A program made the translations under genes and the position numbers. A DNA stretch of 59,055 nt from contig CAYOEV010000014.1 in the NCBI GenBank assembly GCA_964403075.1, positions 1-59,055 of the forward strand, written 5' to 3'. Below the pieces are notes generated by a model. The model searched no databases. It had not been told where the DNA came from and saw only the letters and a program-made list of their open reading frames with translations. Each line of letters begins with the position of its first letter. Within the stretch, counting starts at the first letter, position 1. Shown one piece after another: positions 50,778 to 59,055 of the stretch. Source of the DNA: CAYOEV01 sp964403075 (GTDB lineage Bacteria; Bacteroidota; Bacteroidia; Cytophagales; Cyclobacteriaceae).

Positions 50778-51984
50778 AAAGAAAAAGCTTCCCGTTACTG
50801 TGCTTAGTGGCTTCCTGGGAGCAGGAAAGACCACCCTACTCAATCATGTGCTCAACAATCGTCAGGGCCTGAAGGTGGCAGTGATCGTCAATGACATGAG
50901 TGAAGTGAACATCGATGAAAAGCTGATCGCCAATGGGGCAAAGCTCTCCCGAACAGATGAAAAGTTGGTGGAGATGAGTAATGGTTGTATCTGTTGTACC
51001 CTGCGTGAAGACCTGATGATCGAAGTGGAAAAGCTGGCCAAGATGAATAAGTTTGATTATTTGCTGATAGAAAGCACAGGGATTTCCGAGCCGATACCGG
51101 TCGCCCAAACTTTCTCGTTCGCTACGGGAGATGAACTGTATGACCTGACGAAGCTGAGCAGGCTGGATACCATGGTGACGGTGGTTGATGCCTTCAATTT
51201 TTTTAAAGATTTTGGTAGTGCCGACACTATTCTGAGTCGTGCAATGACGGAAGATCAGGAGGATGACCGGTCTATCGTGAACCTACTTACCGACCAGGTA
51301 GAATTTGCCAATGTGATTATCCTCAATAAATCCGACCTGGTAACGGAAGAGCAACTGGGCCTGTTGGAAAAGATGCTGCATAAGCTCAATCCTACAGCTA
51401 AAATCATTCGGACGACGCACAGTGAAATTGACCCTAAAGAAATTCTCAATACTGGGTTGTTTGATTATGAAATTGCGGAGCAATCGGCCGGGTGGCAGAA
51501 GGAGTTGGAACTGGTGCAAAAAGGGATTACCCACAGTCCTGAAACGGAGGAATACGGCATTGGTTCTTTTGTGTACCAAAATGCTCGCCCCTTTCATCCG
51601 CAACGTTTTTTGGAGTATGTGAGTAGGGAATTTCCCACTACAATCATCCGTAGTAAAGGCATCTTCTGGATAGCATCCAGGCCGGACAATGCCATCCTCT
51701 GGAGCCAGGCTGGTGGTTCATTGAAAGCAGAAATGTATGGTCGTTGGTGGGCCAGTGTATCCATGAAACAGCGGGCCATGAGTACGGCCTACCTGGAGAA
51801 TCAGGACACCATACAGGCCAAGTGGGACAAGCAATGGGGTGACCGTATGAACGAGCTGGTATTTATCGGTCAGGATATGGACAAGGAGATGATCACTTCA
51901 GACTTGGATCGATGCTTACTGTCCGATATGGAGTTAGTTGGTATGGAGGCTGGTAATAGATTTCAAGACGACTGGCCGATATGA
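50761..51984 (+). CDS. COG0523 metallochaperone GTPase, ZigA/YciC-like
   Basis: 407 aa G3E GTPase. P-loop GFLGAGKTT (17-25), the metal motif C76-I-C78-C79, ESTGISEP (G3) and NKSD (G4) are present. The C-terminal domain (about 270-407: RPFHPQRFLEYV, RSKGIFWIASRP) defines the ZigA/YciC branch, which supplies zinc to enzymes or handles it under zinc starvation. Overlaps the lipoprotein gene upstream and the DUF1826 gene downstream (ATGA at 51981-51984). Confidence 0.9.
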   Translation: MNLLNKKKKLPVTVLSGFLGAGKTTLLNHVLNNRQGLKVAVIVNDMSEVNIDEKLIANGAKLSRTDEKLVEMSNGCICCTLREDLMIEVEKLAKMNKFDYLLIESTGISEPIPVAQTFSFATGDELYDLTKLSRLDTMVTVVDAFNFFKDFGSADTILSRAMTEDQEDDRSIVNLLTDQVEFANVIILNKSDLVTEEQLGLLEKMLHKLNPTAKIIRTTHSEIDPKEILNTGLFDYEIAEQSAGWQKELELVQKGITHSPETEEYGIGSFVYQNARPFHPQRFLEYVSREFPTTIIRSKGIFWIASRPDNAILWSQAGGSLKAEMYGRWWASVSMKQRAMSTAYLENQDTIQAKWDKQWGDRMNELVFIGQDMDKEMITSDLDRCLLSDMELVGMEAGNRFQDDWPI

Positions 51985-52646
51985 ATTTGCTTGCTTCTAT
52001 CCCTTTTCTGAAATCCAAAAACCATCGACCAAAGCAGGTCATCAGCAACTTATGGAAAGACCGCGAAAAAATCCTGAGTAAGGAGGTCAATTTATTTTGT
52101 TGGGAAAGGAAGCTTGATAAGGACATCACGGAATACCTTAAATCCGGTATCGACGCCTTTTCTGTGCCGATTATTTTTACTACCACACCTCATGATTTGC
52201 CGGTTCAGCTTACCAGGGCACGGGCTAACTGGAATCCCTCTCACACTGAGGGAGCGGATGCGTTTTGGATAGACGTGTATCAGTTATTACGAGATTTTCT
52301 CAGCCTAACGAAAAGTAGTTATTGTACGCTGCATTTGCGATCTGTTGGCGATGATGGCTGCACAAAATTTCATACGGATGGCTATAACCTTCGGCTATTT
52401 ACCACTTATTTTGGCCCTGGGACGGAGTGGCTGCCGGAAGATGCCTTGAACCGCAAAGCACTGGGTACATTGAATGACAGCATTGTCGTCAACCCCGACA
52501 GGATTCAAAGGATGGGCACCGGGCACGTGGGTATACTCAAGGGAGAATTACCCGGCAGGGCACCGGCAGCAATGGGAATCGTGCACCGCTCACCTGTGAT
52601 CGGCCATTCTGGAGAAAAAAGAATCATTTTACGGGTGGATATATGA
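51981..52646 (+). CDS. DUF1826 domain protein
   Basis: 221 aa, no signal peptide, cytoplasmic. DUF1826 genes are known to me as neighbours of COG0523 GTPases. It shows H131-T-D133 after CTKF, a later H202 (IVHRSP) and Arg residues near the C-terminus (214 or 218), the order expected of Fe(II)/2-oxoglutarate oxygenases with a cupin-like fold. That would make it a candidate metal-dependent enzyme. This reading is my inference; the family's function is unknown. Overlaps both GTPase genes by 4 bp (ATGA). Confidence 0.8.
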   Translation: MNLLASIPFLKSKNHRPKQVISNLWKDREKILSKEVNLFCWERKLDKDITEYLKSGIDAFSVPIIFTTTPHDLPVQLTRARANWNPSHTEGADAFWIDVYQLLRDFLSLTKSSYCTLHLRSVGDDGCTKFHTDGYNLRLFTTYFGPGTEWLPEDALNRKALGTLNDSIVVNPDRIQRMGTGHVGILKGELPGRAPAAMGIVHRSPVIGHSGEKRIILRVDI

Positions 52647-53632
52647 CAAGGAAACCTGTACATATCATCACCGGCTTTTTGGGCGCAGGAAAAACCACCT
52701 TTCTCAACCACTTTATACGTGAGCAGCTTCCTGAGCGCATTTTTGTAATCGAAAATGAGTGCGGGGCTACCAATATAGATGGTGCGCTGGTCATGGATGG
52801 AGTGGAGGAGATTGTTGAGTTGACGGCTGGTTGCCTTTGCTGTTCTTTGGCCGATGGATTATTGGATATCCTGGAAGAAGCCCATAACAGGCGAGATCAA
52901 TATGATCGAATGGTTATCGAAACAACAGGGATCGCCGATCCCGCTTCTATCCTACAGGTGTTTCTTGAAAACCCTGCTGTTGAAATAGCATTTGATCTAC
53001 AGCAGGTGATCTGTTTGGTAGATGCAGGCCATGTAGAGGAATGGCTGCATGAAGCCGAAGAAGCATTACGTCAAATTTCAATCGCGGATGTACTGTTGGT
53101 GAATAAAGTAGATGCCGTGCCTGAAAATAAACTACAAAGGGTGCTTGGGGTACTCGAAGGGATCAACCCGCAAGCTCAGGTATTCAAAGGGGCGCATGGG
53201 ATTTTTCCTGTCGGCAAAGTCATTTCGGTAGGAACAGTAAAGCCAGAATCGGTAGAAAAAATCGCGCAATTCGCGCAATACGAACATGCACATGGCCATG
53301 AAAACGACGATGGCAATGCGCATCAGATCACCACTTTTTCACTGAACTTTCTGCGACCACTCGACCTGAACCACTTACAGCTTGACCTGAACCGTATCGT
53401 ACATCTTTATCGGGATCAGGTGTACCGCGTGAAGGGTTTTATTGCGATTCCAAATTACCCCAACCGTGTCATTTTACAATCGGCCAGAAGTACTTTCATT
53501 GGCACCGATGGTACGCCCTGGGAAGACCAGGAAAACAGGGAAGGCGTACTCGTATTCATTGGTCGGGGACTAAAAAAGAAGTCTTTTGAAAAGATGTTTA
53601 ATAAACACATGGTCGGGATTCATCATGAATGA
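52643..53632 (+). CDS. Second COG0523 metallochaperone GTPase (CobW-like, with His-rich loop)
   Basis: 329 aa G3E GTPase from a different branch than its upstream paralogue. P-loop GFLGAGKTT (11-19), C64-L-C66-C67, ETTGIADP and NKVD (154-157). A His-rich loop (about 215-227, HAHGHENDDGNAH) joins the GTPase to the C-terminal domain and likely binds metal. The N-terminal region and size resemble YeiR/YjiA-type proteins. The start overlaps DUF1826. A 47-bp gap separates it from the ABC genes. Confidence 0.9.
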   Translation: MTRKPVHIITGFLGAGKTTFLNHFIREQLPERIFVIENECGATNIDGALVMDGVEEIVELTAGCLCCSLADGLLDILEEAHNRRDQYDRMVIETTGIADPASILQVFLENPAVEIAFDLQQVICLVDAGHVEEWLHEAEEALRQISIADVLLVNKVDAVPENKLQRVLGVLEGINPQAQVFKGAHGIFPVGKVISVGTVKPESVEKIAQFAQYEHAHGHENDDGNAHQITTFSLNFLRPLDLNHLQLDLNRIVHLYRDQVYRVKGFIAIPNYPNRVILQSARSTFIGTDGTPWEDQENREGVLVFIGRGLKKKSFEKMFNKHMVGIHHE

Positions 53633-53679
53633 AATAAGTAGAACGGTAATACATGTCATTTTATTAGTAGAACAACGCT

Positions 53680-54381
53680 ATGATACATTTATCAAATATT
53701 AGCAAGCAATACAAGGCCAATACCGCATTAAAGGACTTGTCGCTAACAATTGAAAAAGGTCAGATTTATGCCTTATTGGGCGCAAACGGAGCAGGTAAGA
53801 CCACTGCTATTAATCTGCTGTTGGGCTTTCTTCAGCCGACTTCAGGAGAAGTTACGCTGGATGGGTTATCGCCCTATTCCAATAGACAGGCGGTCAGCAA
53901 AAGGGCCGCTTACATTCCTGAGAATGTCAGCCTTTATCCTTATCTCACCGGACTGGAAAACCTAGATTATTTCTGCCATCTGGCCGGGGTTCATAAATCA
54001 AAAGAGGCACTCAGGGAGACGTTAACCAAATGTGGTTTGCAACCGGACTTTCACAGTACGAAAGTCTCGGAATACTCTAAAGGCATGCGGCAGAAGGTAG
54101 GCATTGCCATCGCCTATGCCAAAGAAGCAAAAGTGCTGCTTTTGGATGAACCCGCCAGTGGATTGGACCCATCGGCCAGCAATGAGCTGACCATGCTTTT
54201 GAAACAACTTGCTGGCGAAGGGGCCACCGTTCTGATGGCTTCTCATGACTTGTTCAGAGTGCGTGAGACAGCTGATCGGATCGGTATACTCAAGCACGGA
54301 ACGCTGGTAGAAGAATTGAATGCCGGAGATGTTTCCGCCAATAGACTGGAAGAGATGTATTTACAGTACATGAAAAATTGA
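53680..54381 (+). CDS. ABC transporter ATP-binding protein
   Basis: 233 aa ATPase. Walker A GANGAGKTT (33-41), signature YSKGMRQKV (a variant of LSGGQ), Walker B VLLLDEPASGLDP and the H-loop His in MASHDLF. Of the ABC-2 exporter type (CcmA/NatA-like). The two following genes are its permeases, 4 bp and then ATGA overlap apart. Its start follows an imperfect direct repeat (AGTAGAAC twice, 29 bp apart). Confidence 0.93.
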   Translation: MIHLSNISKQYKANTALKDLSLTIEKGQIYALLGANGAGKTTAINLLLGFLQPTSGEVTLDGLSPYSNRQAVSKRAAYIPENVSLYPYLTGLENLDYFCHLAGVHKSKEALRETLTKCGLQPDFHSTKVSEYSKGMRQKVGIAIAYAKEAKVLLLDEPASGLDPSASNELTMLLKQLAGEGATVLMASHDLFRVRETADRIGILKHGTLVEELNAGDVSANRLEEMYLQYMKN

Positions 54382-54385
54382 GGCG

Positions 54386-55801
54386 ATGCTAAAGGTCATT
54401 TTAAACGAATGGAAAGGATGGTGGCGTACCGGCCAGCTCAGATGGCTGCTCATTTTTTTTGTGCTTATTCTCTTGGTGGTGGGATATTTTGGCACACAGG
54501 ATGTGATAAACCGCCAGGCTGAAATCAATAAGGCTAAACAGGAAGTGCGTGCACAATGGGAAAACATGGGACCGTCAAACCCACATAACGCCGCACATTA
54601 TGGGTCATACGCTTTTAAGCCGCTTACTCCTCTTAGCGCGTTGGATGAAGGTGTAAACCTCACCGCTGGCAGGTTGCTAAGACTGGAAGGACATGTGCAA
54701 AATGAAACCGTGCATAGCATTCAGTCCCAATCCTTATTTATGTCCTATTTTGGCCCATTGAAGGCTGCTTTGGTGTTGCAAGTCGTTATACCCTTGCTAT
54801 TGATTTTTCTTACTTATTATTCGATTAAATCAGAACAAGAGCAAGGAAGAATACGGTTACTTTTGGTGCAAGGTATCCCTTATTCAAAATTGATCATAAG
54901 CAAGGTTTTCTCAGTCTGGCTGCTGGCGCTATTACTGTTGATGATCACTTTGGGAGTTCAGTGGGCAACGTTCAGCGATTCGGTTCAGGGGGATTTATTA
55001 TTAAGAAGTGGCCTTACTGTATTGGCGTATGCTGGTTTTTACTGGATCGTCAGTTCGTTGACAGCTTCATTTTGTACCCGTTTTTCTAAAGGAGCTTCTG
55101 CACTCACCAGCATGCTGGCGGTATGGGTCCTTTGGCTGATTTTTTTTCCAAAAGTTGCGAGTTGGTATGTGCAAGAACAGCATCCACTACCTTCTCGTCA
55201 GGAGTTCAATTCGGTCATGCGTGAAGATCGCAGCGCAGGGTTGGATGGTCACAACCCAACGGACAAAAGGGAAGAGGCCCTCAAAGACAGTGTATTCACA
55301 GCTTATGGGGTAGATGCCCTGGACAGCCTACCGATCAATTACGACGGGATTCTTATGCAAGCGGATGAAGAATATGGAAACAAAGTGTGGGACAAGCATT
55401 TTGGAGCCCTCTTCGAACAAATGCAGCAGCAAAAATCAAGTATGCAATATTTGGGACTGGTTAACCCTTTCATGGGACTTCAGAGTTTGAGCATGGGGAT
55501 TTGTGGAACCGATCAGTGGAGTCATCTGCATTTTCAGCAAGAGGCAGAAGCTTATCGCAGGATATTTATTAAAACGCTGAATGATGAGCATGCGTATGGT
55601 GGGAGCAGAACCGGTGACTGGGGCTGGAAAGCAGAGCAGGCGTTTTTCAACGAGATCGAAGATTTTGATTATAAAACGCCCAGCTTTTCGTCTGCTGCGG
55701 CGGTTTACTGGCCCGATTGGGGCTCTCTCATGGTATGGCTGCTGGCCAGTAGCATCTGGCTCGGATATAGCACCAGAAACCTCAACACTCCTGAGTTATG
55801 A
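54386..55801 (+). CDS. ABC-2 permease subunit with DUF3526-type extracytoplasmic domain (1)
   Basis: 471 aa with six membrane helices: one at about 21-40, four between about 125 and 255, and one at about 440-460. A large loop (40-125) contains PHNAAHYGSYAFKPLTPLSALDEG, the DUF3526 hallmark, and another loop (about 265-435) precedes the last helix. Pairs with the next gene and the ATPase upstream. Substrate unknown. Confidence 0.85.
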   Translation: MLKVILNEWKGWWRTGQLRWLLIFFVLILLVVGYFGTQDVINRQAEINKAKQEVRAQWENMGPSNPHNAAHYGSYAFKPLTPLSALDEGVNLTAGRLLRLEGHVQNETVHSIQSQSLFMSYFGPLKAALVLQVVIPLLLIFLTYYSIKSEQEQGRIRLLLVQGIPYSKLIISKVFSVWLLALLLLMITLGVQWATFSDSVQGDLLLRSGLTVLAYAGFYWIVSSLTASFCTRFSKGASALTSMLAVWVLWLIFFPKVASWYVQEQHPLPSRQEFNSVMREDRSAGLDGHNPTDKREEALKDSVFTAYGVDALDSLPINYDGILMQADEEYGNKVWDKHFGALFEQMQQQKSSMQYLGLVNPFMGLQSLSMGICGTDQWSHLHFQQEAEAYRRIFIKTLNDEHAYGGSRTGDWGWKAEQAFFNEIEDFDYKTPSFSSAAAVYWPDWGSLMVWLLASSIWLGYSTRNLNTPEL

Positions 55802-57117
55802 ATAAAGTATTCTATTATGAATGGCTTCATTTTAGTCGAAATGTGTCAAGACCAATTGCTGTTGGACTGTTTTTGTTGGCCGCTATTTTTGGATTGTACA
55901 ATGGGTTAAGCAGCTACAACGATCGTTTGGGTCAGTTACAATCAATAGAGGAACGCACCTCCGAAGCACAGCAATTGGTCTATGGTTGGTTTGATGAAGG
56001 GAAACCAGGACCTGACGACCGGCCTTGGGTTGATATTAAGACCCCTTTCTGGTCCATGTGGCATGCCAATCATTACCTGGTTCAAAGGCCCCAACCTACG
56101 ATGATCTTTAATATGGGTCAGTCGGAACACTTTGGGTATTATAAAAGGGTAAGCATGTGGACTACTGCTTTTGATGCTGACCTGACCGCTGAGATTGCCA
56201 ATCCCGAATTGATACAGTTAGGGGCATTAGACTTTACTTTCGCCTGGCTATACCTGATGCCGCTGCTGCTCATTGTTTTGACCTATCATACCCGTGGACT
56301 GGAACATGACCTGGGCTTTATTCCACTACTAAAGGTTCAGCAGCCTTCTTTGAATGTTTGGGTGCTCTGGCGGTTATTCATCACCGGACTGGGTCTGCTG
56401 GTCTTACTCTCACTCTTGGTTTGGCTACCTCCTTTATTTTTTCTCCGGTCATTTATAATGAGTGAAGTCCTCACACTTTGGATGGTTTATTCAGCCTATC
56501 TGCTTTTCTGGCTCGTTTTGGTTTATATGGTCATACGATGGGGTAATGGGCAGGCGGATCAGGCATTGAAAATGTTAGGTATTTGGTTATTGCTGGTGGT
56601 TGCCATTCCGGGCATGATCAATCAATATGTGTTGTTAAAAAAACCTGCTGACTTAATGATCTCAATGATAGAGGCTAGCAGGGATGGGCGAAAGGCCATT
56701 TACAATAGATCTCAAGTCGAGATCATCAAAGAGGCTGTCAATATGATTCCAGAACTAAAGGAATCTGATGCTACGAAATACGACAGCCTGTTGACACAAC
56801 CGATGATCAACGGGGCTTATCGCGTCGTACTCAATGTATATATGAATCTGGTCTCAATAGACATTTTATCCGCCCAGGAGGCGCGCAATCAGTTAATAAT
56901 TTCTACTTATTGGTTCAATCCCGTTACTGCTTTTCATAATTGGCTCAATCGGTTGACATTTACCGGGCACGAGGGTAATATGGATTTCCGAAGGGACATT
57001 CAGCAGGCAGGTGAAACGATCAATCGGACGCTTTTAATGGACGAATGGAACAATCGTGTCATGAACCGTTCATCTTTTGACACGTATGTTCAATTGTTTA
57101 CGAATCAAGAATTATAA
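55798..57117 (+). CDS. ABC-2 permease subunit with DUF3526-type extracytoplasmic domain (2)
   Basis: 439 aa. Same architecture as its neighbour: one N-terminal helix (about 17-36), an extracytoplasmic loop, five helices at about 140-285, and an extracytoplasmic C-terminal region that lacks a final helix as clear as its neighbour's. The start overlaps the upstream stop (ATGA). Together they would form a heterodimeric membrane pore. Confidence 0.85.
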   Translation: MNKVFYYEWLHFSRNVSRPIAVGLFLLAAIFGLYNGLSSYNDRLGQLQSIEERTSEAQQLVYGWFDEGKPGPDDRPWVDIKTPFWSMWHANHYLVQRPQPTMIFNMGQSEHFGYYKRVSMWTTAFDADLTAEIANPELIQLGALDFTFAWLYLMPLLLIVLTYHTRGLEHDLGFIPLLKVQQPSLNVWVLWRLFITGLGLLVLLSLLVWLPPLFFLRSFIMSEVLTLWMVYSAYLLFWLVLVYMVIRWGNGQADQALKMLGIWLLLVVAIPGMINQYVLLKKPADLMISMIEASRDGRKAIYNRSQVEIIKEAVNMIPELKESDATKYDSLLTQPMINGAYRVVLNVYMNLVSIDILSAQEARNQLIISTYWFNPVTAFHNWLNRLTFTGHEGNMDFRRDIQQAGETINRTLLMDEWNNRVMNRSSFDTYVQLFTNQEL

Positions 57118-57154
57118 TTAAGGAACTAAGCACTTACCATCAAACCAAAAGACA

Positions 57155-59047
57155 ATGAATGTAAGCCAATATAAAGGCATTGGCCTGGGTTTCCTTAGCC
57201 TATTATTTCTCACCGGATGCATGGCTCAAAAGCATCGAATACCAGGATCCTACAGCAACCTTGCCTATGATCAATCCGGCCAACTGTACTTCGCCAAAAA
57301 AGGGAAGAAATACTATGCAGATACCGCAGTGGCCAACTATGGCATCCGCCAATTCCTGGGGCAAGCTGAAGGCACTAATAAGGGTATTCATTTTGATTTT
57401 GGTACGCTTAAAGGATCGATAACCTATGGCATGATCCCATATGGACAGGCACCTCATCCCTTACCTGTATTTCGATTTACCAGAACAATCAATGACGGGC
57501 AGGTGGACATTGATATCAGGGAAGATTTTAAATACCCATATGATTTTGTGGGATGGTCGGAAAAAGGGCAGTTTACCATCGGATACCGGGTGATGGATGA
57601 AGCTGGCATGGTGCTTTTTGATGGGGAATTATCAGCCACGGGTACGGGCCCTTTCAGAGTAGCGCCAACCTTATACGAAGGACCATTCGTGAACATAGTC
57701 AGGCCCGACGGAGTGACTATCTCCTTTGAAACCTCAGCACCCATCGCGACACAAATCAAGGTAGATGACAGGTTATATGCAGACGAAGAGGCGGTCCAAC
57801 ATCATGAAATACGGATAGATGGACTGGTACCCAATACCCGCTATGAATATGAAGTGATCTATGGGGCATTTTCCCAGCGCTATCATTTTACCACTGCCCC
57901 TGAAAAAGGAAGCAGAGAACCTTTTGTTTTTGCTTATACCAGCGATAGCAGACACGCTACTGGCGGAGGAGAACGGAAAATATATGGGGCCAATGGATAC
58001 ATCATGAAAAAAATGGCCGCCCTCGCCTACAAGGAAAAAGCTGTCTTCATTCAATTTACTGGGGATATGATCAACGGCTACCTCACCCAAAGAGAAGAGC
58101 AATTGCTGCAGTATACCAACTGGAAAAAGAGTCTGGAGCCATTTTGGCATTACATTCCGGTGTATGTGGGGCAAGGAAACCACGAGGCGTTCGGGCATGT
58201 TTTCCGAAACTCAAAAGGACGGGTCAGGGGCTTTATTGACAAATTCCCATACGATGCTGAATCAGCAGAGGCCCTCATGCAGCAGGCTTTCGTCAATCCG
58301 GAAAGCAGTCTGGAAAGTGAGGACGGGAGTAGCTACGATCCGGATCCGAGCCAAACTGATTTTCCTTCTTATAAAGAAAATGTGTTTTACTATTCCTATG
58401 CCAATGTGGCGATGATCGTTTTGAATAGCGATTATTGGTATGCACCTTCCTTGACTAGGGAATCGGCAACCAGCGGTGGGTTGCACGGTTACCTGATGGA
58501 CAATCAATTGGCTTGGCTCAGAGAGACTATCCAAACTTTGGAAAAGGATGCGGCCATCGATCACATATTTGTCACGCAGCATACTCCCGTTTTTCCGAAT
58601 GGTGGTCATAGCCGGGACGACATGTGGTACAGTGGAAACAATGATCCCAGACCGGTCATAGCTGGTAAGCCAGTAGAAAAGGGAATCATCCAACGAAGAG
58701 ACGAATACCTGGATATTCTGGTCAATCAGAGTTCAAAAGTGGTGGCCATCCTTACCGGGGATGAGCATAATTACAACTGGATGAAACTGACCAACGAGGT
58801 GCCTATCTACCCGGAAGGTTACCCTCATGAAAAGATCACATTCAATAGGCCGATGTATCAGATTAATAATGGGGCATCAGGAGCACCGTATTATGCGCAG
58901 GAGAAATTACCTTGGAGTGCCTTTACCCAATCTTTTAGTGTTGAAAATGCGCTATGTCTGTTTTATGTGGATGGAGATAAAATAACCATGAAAGTACTCA
59001 ATCCGGATACGCTCAATGAAATAGACGAGCTGGTATTGAGAGAGTAA
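57155..59047 (+). CDS. Purple-acid-phosphatase-like metallophosphoesterase lipoprotein
   Basis: 630 aa. The signal ends at Cys22 (FLTGCM). Residues about 175-255 look like a fibronectin-III-type N-terminal domain of purple acid phosphatases (EVIYGAFSQRYHFTTAP). The catalytic part has YTSDSR, FTGDM, GNHEAFG, TQHTPVFP and GDEHNYN, matching the two-metal calcineurin fold. Metal ligands Asp, Asp, Asn-His, His and Asp-Glu-His are visible. It follows the permease by 37 bp. It may be a phosphatase at the outer membrane; substrate unknown. Confidence 0.87.
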   Translation: MNVSQYKGIGLGFLSLLFLTGCMAQKHRIPGSYSNLAYDQSGQLYFAKKGKKYYADTAVANYGIRQFLGQAEGTNKGIHFDFGTLKGSITYGMIPYGQAPHPLPVFRFTRTINDGQVDIDIREDFKYPYDFVGWSEKGQFTIGYRVMDEAGMVLFDGELSATGTGPFRVAPTLYEGPFVNIVRPDGVTISFETSAPIATQIKVDDRLYADEEAVQHHEIRIDGLVPNTRYEYEVIYGAFSQRYHFTTAPEKGSREPFVFAYTSDSRHATGGGERKIYGANGYIMKKMAALAYKEKAVFIQFTGDMINGYLTQREEQLLQYTNWKKSLEPFWHYIPVYVGQGNHEAFGHVFRNSKGRVRGFIDKFPYDAESAEALMQQAFVNPESSLESEDGSSYDPDPSQTDFPSYKENVFYYSYANVAMIVLNSDYWYAPSLTRESATSGGLHGYLMDNQLAWLRETIQTLEKDAAIDHIFVTQHTPVFPNGGHSRDDMWYSGNNDPRPVIAGKPVEKGIIQRRDEYLDILVNQSSKVVAILTGDEHNYNWMKLTNEVPIYPEGYPHEKITFNRPMYQINNGASGAPYYAQEKLPWSAFTQSFSVENALCLFYVDGDKITMKVLNPDTLNEIDELVLRE

Positions 59048-59055
59048 ATAGGCTG

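Noticed and set aside
53637..53673. Direct repeat AGTAGAAC (53637-53644 and 53666-53673) as an operator for the ABC genes
   Set aside because: Only 8 bp each with no palindromic symmetry; could be chance, and no promoter box is recognisable beside it.
1..59055. CRISPR arrays, insertion sequences, integrases, prophage genes
   Set aside because: None were found by reading; no repeat-spacer pattern, transposase or integrase motif was visible.

Overview
The window reads as chromosomal DNA of a Bacteroidota bacterium, most likely a Cytophagales-type marine or soil lineage. The signs are families largely restricted to that phylum (DUF2480, DUF4834, DUF6503), Lgt with a large periplasmic insert, AccD without a zinc ribbon, CarB without its allosteric domain, weak or absent Shine-Dalgarno sequences, and promoter-like TAnnTTTG boxes in several intergenic gaps. 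I see no CRISPR array, insertion sequence, prophage or rRNA. One tRNA gene (Asn) lies at the left edge.

Region by region: 1-854 holds tRNA-Asn and a degraded reading frame. 855-6829 holds a DegP-type protease, a calerythrin-like EF-hand protein, an ALDH7 dehydrogenase, a DUF6503 lipoprotein, a thioesterase and Lgt. 6905-12631 holds an alanine/Na+ symporter, a polyprenyl synthase, a dienelactone hydrolase, AMP nucleosidase, superoxide dismutase and TadA. 12705-19124 is a rightward run: aspS, a membrane-anchored GDPD, a redoxin, panB and monomeric icd. 19295-31298 is a long leftward block: DUF2480, tsaB, a C-terminal processing protease, rnpA, rpmH, an M16 peptidase pair, a cell-wall-hydrolase pair (FGE-fold/glucosaminidase fusion plus NlpC-like), adenosine kinase, a GDPD and a metallophosphoesterase. 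31400-47811 is mostly leftward housekeeping: dnaJ-grpE, obgE, adk, sdaA, hldE-type kinase, aspartate aminotransferase, an arginase-fold protein, nqrF, accD and carB, with hemE pointing right. 47903-49009 is a HisC-like aminotransferase.

The most distinctive part is 49442-59047. A 17-bp palindrome with a Fur-family 7-1-7 layout precedes ten co-directional genes, most of which overlap or nearly touch. They encode a MerC-type membrane protein, a CxxC periplasmic protein resembling DUF3299, a His-rich lipoprotein, a ZigA-like COG0523 GTPase, a DUF1826 protein, a second COG0523 GTPase with a His-rich loop, an ABC-2 transporter (ATPase and two DUF3526-type permeases) and a phosphoesterase lipoprotein. 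I infer a zinc-limitation (Zur-type) response operon with a poorly described ABC/phosphoesterase extension. The same window shows zinc sites lost from housekeeping proteins: AccD has no zinc ribbon and DnaJ keeps only one of two zinc centres. This suggests, but does not prove, a zinc-sparing lifestyle.

All function calls come from reading motifs in the sequence. No database search was run.
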